Source of the DNA: Methanolinea sp. SDB
GTDB lineage: Archaea; Halobacteriota; Methanomicrobia; Methanomicrobiales; Methanospirillaceae
Direction of reading: 5' to 3'
NCBI GenBank assembly: GCA_001412335.1
Contig: LKUF01000450.1
Location: 1-10,437 of the forward strand
Length of the DNA: 10,437 bases
How positions within the stretch are numbered: position 1 is the stretch's first letter; every line of letters begins with the position of its first letter. Shown piece after piece: positions 7,687 through 10,437 of this stretch. The notes beneath the pieces are model-generated. The model saw only the letters and a list, made by a program, of their open reading frames with translations, was not told the DNA's origin and searched no databases. Both the position numbers and the translations under genes were made by a program.

Positions 7687-9057
7687 TTAATACTGCCAGG
7701 GAAAGGCGTCCGCAGAACCAGCCTGGAAGTTTTCATAAGCATAATCGGCACAGTAGTTTGCAAAGTCCGTCAAATTAGCAGCAGTGATCTGTGTCGGGTT
7801 GTTCTGGAGAAAAGACAGGAACGACTCGGCATTGTCAATAATCGTATCCTCGATCGGGAATGTCCATTGTTGAACCTTGGCCAGTTCGATCTTATTGATA
7901 TAGTTGTCGTACATACCCCAGATGATATCCCCTTCGTTGGACGAATAAATGAGATTGTTGTAGGTTTCCCTCTCGCTTATGGCCTGGTTGAGCAGACAGG
8001 AATCGTCGTAATCTCTCCAGGCGCCGTAAGCATAGGTATCCATCCGGGCCAGTTCCGACGTCCCCTTGGCGGCAGCAAAGAACGGGACGAAAACACCCAC
8101 CGAAGGTTCCCCAAGGTTGACCCACATAGTGACCAAGCGCGGGTTGCCTCCGGATGCCGCACCTCTCACGACGATGGAACTGCGGGTGGCGTTGCGGCTG
8201 AGGCAGTAGGTTGTGCTGTAATTGGTCTCGCTCGAAAGATCTTCCTGAACCTGTTTACCGATAACGTCCTTGGCCACTTCGCGCATGACGGTCCGGTAGT
8301 TGATCCGCTTCTCCGTCGCCAGCTGGGTCAGAAGAGCTTCGGCTCTATACTTGCGATCCTGTCCCACGTTCCAGGGAATGTAGTAATTGTAATTGGTCAG
8401 GATGTGAAACCCGATGAAGTTGGTCTGTGCTGGTTTGAGCGTCCAGCCATACTGATTGGTGATCTTACCGGTGTTGGCATCGTTCTTTCTGAACTGCATC
8501 AGGTTGAAACCCCAGTTCAGGTGACCGGTGAAACATTCATACAGAGCCGCCCCGCCTTTGGCGTCGATGACCACGAAGTTAGCGCTGATAACGGTGCCCC
8601 AGTGATAGTAAGGCCATCTTTTGAGCAGTGATTCAAACTCCGCGAGCGTGGTACACGTCGCCAGGGCTTCCTCCATGAGAGCGGTATTGAGGTTTACCGG
8701 TTCAGCCAGGAGATTGTAATCCTGGTATACCGACGTAACGGCAATGGCAAAGCCCGATTCATTGACACCGCCGGACGGCGTAACAGCCGAACCGGTCAGC
8801 AGTTTCATCCCGTCTTCAAAGCGGTAGACCATGGTATAGCCGCCTGGAGCGGACCTTTTGGCGGGAAAGTAGGCAACCTGCTGGTTCGCGCTCGACGAGT
8901 TGTCGAAGTTTTTCCAGATCAACGGTTTGCCGTCGGTGGTGACCTTGCCGGAGACAACGGCCACATCACAGGCCCATGCTTGCGTCGTGATCATAAAGGC
9001 CCAAAGGCATATGAAGACGCAAAAAATCTTCAAATAAACGTTCTGTAATTTACTCAT
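7687..9057 (-). CDS. Secreted Ntn-hydrolase, C45 / acyl-CoA:6-APA acyltransferase-like
   Basis: A 456-residue protein with a signal peptide (hydrophobic stretch about 9-24) ending in AWA just before Cys30. Removal of the peptide would leave Cys30 as the N-terminal residue, matching the catalytic nucleophile of cysteine Ntn-hydrolases such as C45 acyltransferases, acid-ceramidase-like and choloylglycine-hydrolase-like enzymes. Supporting family features are CDVAVVSGKVTTDGKPLIWKNFD (Cys30, Asn50, Asp52), GGVNESGFAIAVTSV (96-110), the usual strand with conserved Asn/Gly, and ANFVVIDAKGGAALYECF (159-176), the D..G....E block of the family. Such enzymes hydrolyse or transfer acyl groups on amide bonds; the substrate here is unknown. 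The Trp at -2 argues against a lipoprotein signal, although Ala-Cys could superficially suggest one. AGGAGG lies 5 nt before the ATG. It is preceded by a hairpin and followed by a strong hairpin, so it may be expressed separately from the downstream operon. Confidence 0.75.
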   Translation of the reverse strand: MSKLQNVYLKIFCVFICLWAFMITTQAWACDVAVVSGKVTTDGKPLIWKNFDNSSSANQQVAYFPAKRSAPGGYTMVYRFEDGMKLLTGSAVTPSGGVNESGFAIAVTSVYQDYNLLAEPVNLNTALMEEALATCTTLAEFESLLKRWPYYHWGTVISANFVVIDAKGGAALYECFTGHLNWGFNLMQFRKNDANTGKITNQYGWTLKPAQTNFIGFHILTNYNYYIPWNVGQDRKYRAEALLTQLATEKRINYRTVMREVAKDVIGKQVQEDLSSETNYSTTYCLSRNATRSSIVVRGAASGGNPRLVTMWVNLGEPSVGVFVPFFAAAKGTSELARMDTYAYGAWRDYDDSCLLNQAISERETYNNLIYSSNEGDIIWGMYDNYINKIELAKVQQWTFPIEDTIIDNAESFLSFLQNNPTQITAANLTDFANYCADYAYENFQAGSADAFPWQY

Positions 9058-9073
9058 TTTATCCTCCTATTTA

Positions 9074-9091
9074 ATCGTTGTTTTCAACGAT
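9074..9091 (-). promoter_or_regulatory. Hairpin in the leader next to the Ntn-hydrolase ribosome binding site
   Basis: A perfect 7-bp stem ATCGTTG / CAACGAT with a 4-nt A-loop on the transcribed strand. Its 3' foot lies 6 nt upstream of AGGAGG. It could stabilise the message, bind a regulator as DNA (the arms form a near-palindrome), or influence ribosome access. No T-run follows it, so it is unlikely to be a terminator for the GNAT gene. Confidence 0.4.
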
Positions 9092-9131
9092 AATTCGCGT
9101 TGCTCAAATCGTCCAACATAGCGTATTCTTC

Positions 9132-9150
9132 GGGTGGAAAATTTTCACCC
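9132..9150 (-). repeat. Palindromic hairpin across the GNAT stop codon
   Basis: GGGTG and CACCC arms enclose an A/T palindrome, giving an almost continuous 8-pair stem with one G.T pair. It overlaps the TGA at 9147-9145. Without a following T-run it is at best a weak terminator or a 3' stabilising structure. Confidence 0.35.
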
Positions 9151-10098
9151 TTGATCCACCGTTTTCACGGAAAACGTTTTTCCTGACAGATCAGGAATCC
9201 GTCCTTCAAGCGTAGACGGGATCAGTGGTCTTCTCCTGCTGAACAAACCAACGCCCCTGTTGGAAAAGTATTCCGTACCGAAGCATTTAATCATCAGTAT
9301 GAAGGTGACCCATCGTACGATTTTCATGGGTATCATCAGCATAAAGGCAAAGGCATCACCCCTGACCATATGCTCGAAATCCGTCGGCATACTTGCCCGG
9401 ACATGGGGCGAGAACTGATACTTCGGGTCGTTGGGATCGAAACTGTTTGAACCGGGAAACATGTTTTTCAGGCAGAAAGGATAGCGTTTATCCACGACTT
9501 CAATCGCGTATTTCCGGCAATACTCCTCCTTCAGCGCGATCAATTGGGGCGAAGGAGCGAAAGAAGAGTCGAACAGTCTCCGCAACCATGATTTATTGAA
9601 ATACCGGTTGACCACCGCGGGATTGGCTGAGATGGATGTAAAGATGAAATACTTCTTTTTCTTCATCGAAGCAATTTTTGTGAGGTGCCATTCAACGGTC
9701 ATGATCACCAGCCTTTGAGCAAGGTCCCTTCCCCGGAATGCTTTAAGCACCATCGTTTCTTCATTGTTATACACACAATATGGACCGCTGTTGAGAATAG
9801 TCACAGCATCAAAAGCGACGATCCGGCCGTCCTTTTCTGCATAGCTCAGAACATCGCATTTCCGCAGATAAGTCGAAAACTCCTCCTGCGCCTTCCAGCA
9901 ATCATTTTCCACGGCTTCACAACCCCGAATGATATTTCCGAGACTGCTCCATTTAACCGTATTTAAATCAATCAGGTAATAATTGAACCCCTTGTGACTC
10001 TGAATGTAGAAATCCCAGCCGTCTACCGGAACGGGTCCGGTTGTATCATTTTGATGTAACCCCTGTTCTCCCTCCAACGAAACAAACATGCTCTTCAT
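9145..10098 (-). CDS. GNAT-like N-acyltransferase domain protein
   Basis: A 317-residue protein. The middle part has the layout of a GCN5-related N-acetyltransferase: strand GRIVAFDAVTIL (91-102), a turn, strand NNEETMVLKAF (111-121), then RGRDLAQRLVIMTVEWHL (123-139), which resembles the acyl-CoA pyrophosphate-binding loop (Q/R-x-x-G-x-G/A) and its helix, though the glycines do not match exactly. YFIFTSISANPAVVNRYF (150-167) fits the next strand and the Asn-rich turn. The first 60 residues and the last 120 are not recognised. Residues 247-274 are strongly hydrophobic (AFAFMLMIPMKIVRWVTFILMIKC), suggesting membrane contact, although this is not a clear multi-pass protein. The start at 10098 has GAGGGGG 7 nt upstream; codon 4 is another ATG. 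The next gene lies 87 nt downstream and may be co-transcribed. Acyl donor and acceptor are unknown, and the GNAT assignment is moderate. Confidence 0.6.
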   Translation of the reverse strand: MKSMFVSLEGEQGLHQNDTTGPVPVDGWDFYIQSHKGFNYYLIDLNTVKWSSLGNIIRGCEAVENDCWKAQEEFSTYLRKCDVLSYAEKDGRIVAFDAVTILNSGPYCVYNNEETMVLKAFRGRDLAQRLVIMTVEWHLTKIASMKKKKYFIFTSISANPAVVNRYFNKSWLRRLFDSSFAPSPQLIALKEEYCRKYAIEVVDKRYPFCLKNMFPGSNSFDPNDPKYQFSPHVRASMPTDFEHMVRGDAFAFMLMIPMKIVRWVTFILMIKCFGTEYFSNRGVGLFSRRRPLIPSTLEGRIPDLSGKTFSVKTVDQG

Positions 10099-10249
10099 GT
10101 AAAATCCCCCTCTTAATAATGAAGTCCTAAAATACTATTGTCTTCTTGTGCTGAATTCGAGGATAGGCGATGTTTCTTGATAATGATGGAATTTATGCCC
10201 CGATATAAAAGCGCTTTCCCACGAAATTTGCACAACTTCATTTTTGGTC

Positions 10250-10269
10250 ATTTCGGTGAAACACGAAAT
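10250..10269. repeat. Inverted repeat ATTTCG-N8-CGAAAT, possible operator
   Basis: Perfect 6-bp arms at 10250-10255 and 10264-10269. A further copy, CACGAAAT at 10220-10227, repeats CACGAAAT at 10262-10269 in direct orientation. The spacing of the arms is suitable for a dimeric DNA-binding protein, but no regulator gene is visible in the window. Confidence 0.3.
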
Positions 10270-10287
10270 CCAATATCTGTTTGGATT
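10267..10287. repeat. Inverted repeat AATCCAA-N7-TTGGATT, possible operator
   Basis: Perfect 7-bp arms (10267-10273 and 10281-10287) around a 7-nt centre, sharing three bases with the neighbouring CGAAAT repeat. Its site upstream of the first gene makes a regulator-binding site plausible; chance occurrence in A/T-rich DNA cannot be excluded. Confidence 0.3.
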
Positions 10288-10348
10288 ACAAATAAATTGT
10301 TTGTTTATTGGCATAAGACTTAAACACATTTTATTCCGCCAATCTATT

Positions 10349-10360
10349 GTACCTTGGTAC
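10349..10360. repeat. 12-bp palindrome GTACCTTGGTAC
   Basis: Arms GTACC and GGTAC around a TT centre, flanked on one side by two TTTAAAAAT repeats (within 10363-10390). It may be part of a control site far upstream of the GNAT gene (about 250 nt from its start) or belong to a gene outside the window. Confidence 0.25.
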
Positions 10361-10437
10361 TATTTTTAAAAATCTATACGTTTAAAAATAACAGCATTTC
10401 GCCACATATCTTTTTTTGGACGGTATCTTTATTTTAT

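Larger units (their letters stand above)
10099..10437 (-). promoter_or_regulatory. AT-rich upstream region of the GNAT gene, likely promoter region
   Basis: These 339 bases are much richer in A/T than the coding DNA and hold no convincing gene. A 64-codon frame at 10329-10135 has only a weak GGCGGA start site and no recognisable content. The region contains several short inverted repeats (listed separately), a GTACCTTGGTAC palindrome (10349-10360) and an AAAGCGCTTT palindrome (10208-10217). No -35/-10 pair with good spacing stands out, so a promoter is inferred from position and composition only. Confidence 0.4.

Noticed and set aside
7867..8631. Plus-strand open frame (254 codons) opposite the Ntn-hydrolase
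   Set aside because: Antisense to a gene with a signal peptide and family motifs; no recognisable domain of its own and no good ribosome binding site needed to explain the region.
7687..9057. Lipoprotein reading of the Ala-Cys at residues 29-30
   Set aside because: The residues before Cys (AWA) do not fit a lipobox because of Trp at -2, and the family needs a free N-terminal Cys as nucleophile.
10135..10329. 64-codon minus-strand frame upstream of the GNAT gene
   Set aside because: Only a weak GGCGGA start site, A/T-driven composition, no recognisable content, and it covers the presumed control region with its inverted repeats. A small peptide cannot be excluded without expression data.

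Overview
All genes in this window lie on the minus strand, so the map reads from high to low coordinates. The coding DNA is of moderate GC, most genes have good AGGAGG-type ribosome binding sites, and signal peptides and an AcrB-type RND pump point to a Gram-negative bacterium. The style suggests a deltaproteobacterium (Desulfobacterota, perhaps a Syntrophales-like anaerobe), but that assignment is inference only.

Layout, in transcription order. The AT-rich segment 10437-10099 has no convincing gene; it holds several short inverted repeats and is the likely control region. Next come a GNAT-like protein (10098-9145), an 87-base gap with a hairpin next to the next ribosome binding site, and a secreted Ntn-hydrolase of the C45/acyltransferase type (9057-7687). 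A strong hairpin with 14-bp arms (7664-7628) separates these two from a tightly packed set. That set is a flippase-like multi-pass membrane protein (7585-6557), an exported N-formylglutamate-amidohydrolase-like protein (6551-5607), two tandem condensation-domain-like acyltransferases (5610-4423 and 4403-3207), an RND permease (3196-83) and the first nine codons of another gene (27 to beyond position 1). Junctions within the set are 5 nt, a 4-nt ATGA overlap, 19 nt, 10 nt and 55 nt, which is what one expects of an operon.

How the genes may work together: the set couples two PapA/condensation-fold acyltransferases to an RND exporter and adds a lipid-flippase-type membrane protein and an exported amidohydrolase. 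Mycobacterial PapA-MmpL loci, which acylate and export complex lipids, use the same two protein folds side by side. A reasonable hypothesis is that this is a locus for acylation and export of a lipid or lipopeptide-like metabolite. The substrate cannot be read from the sequence. No carrier protein, adenylation domain or ketosynthase lies in the window, so the acyl donor must come from elsewhere. No RNA genes, mobile elements or CRISPR arrays were seen.
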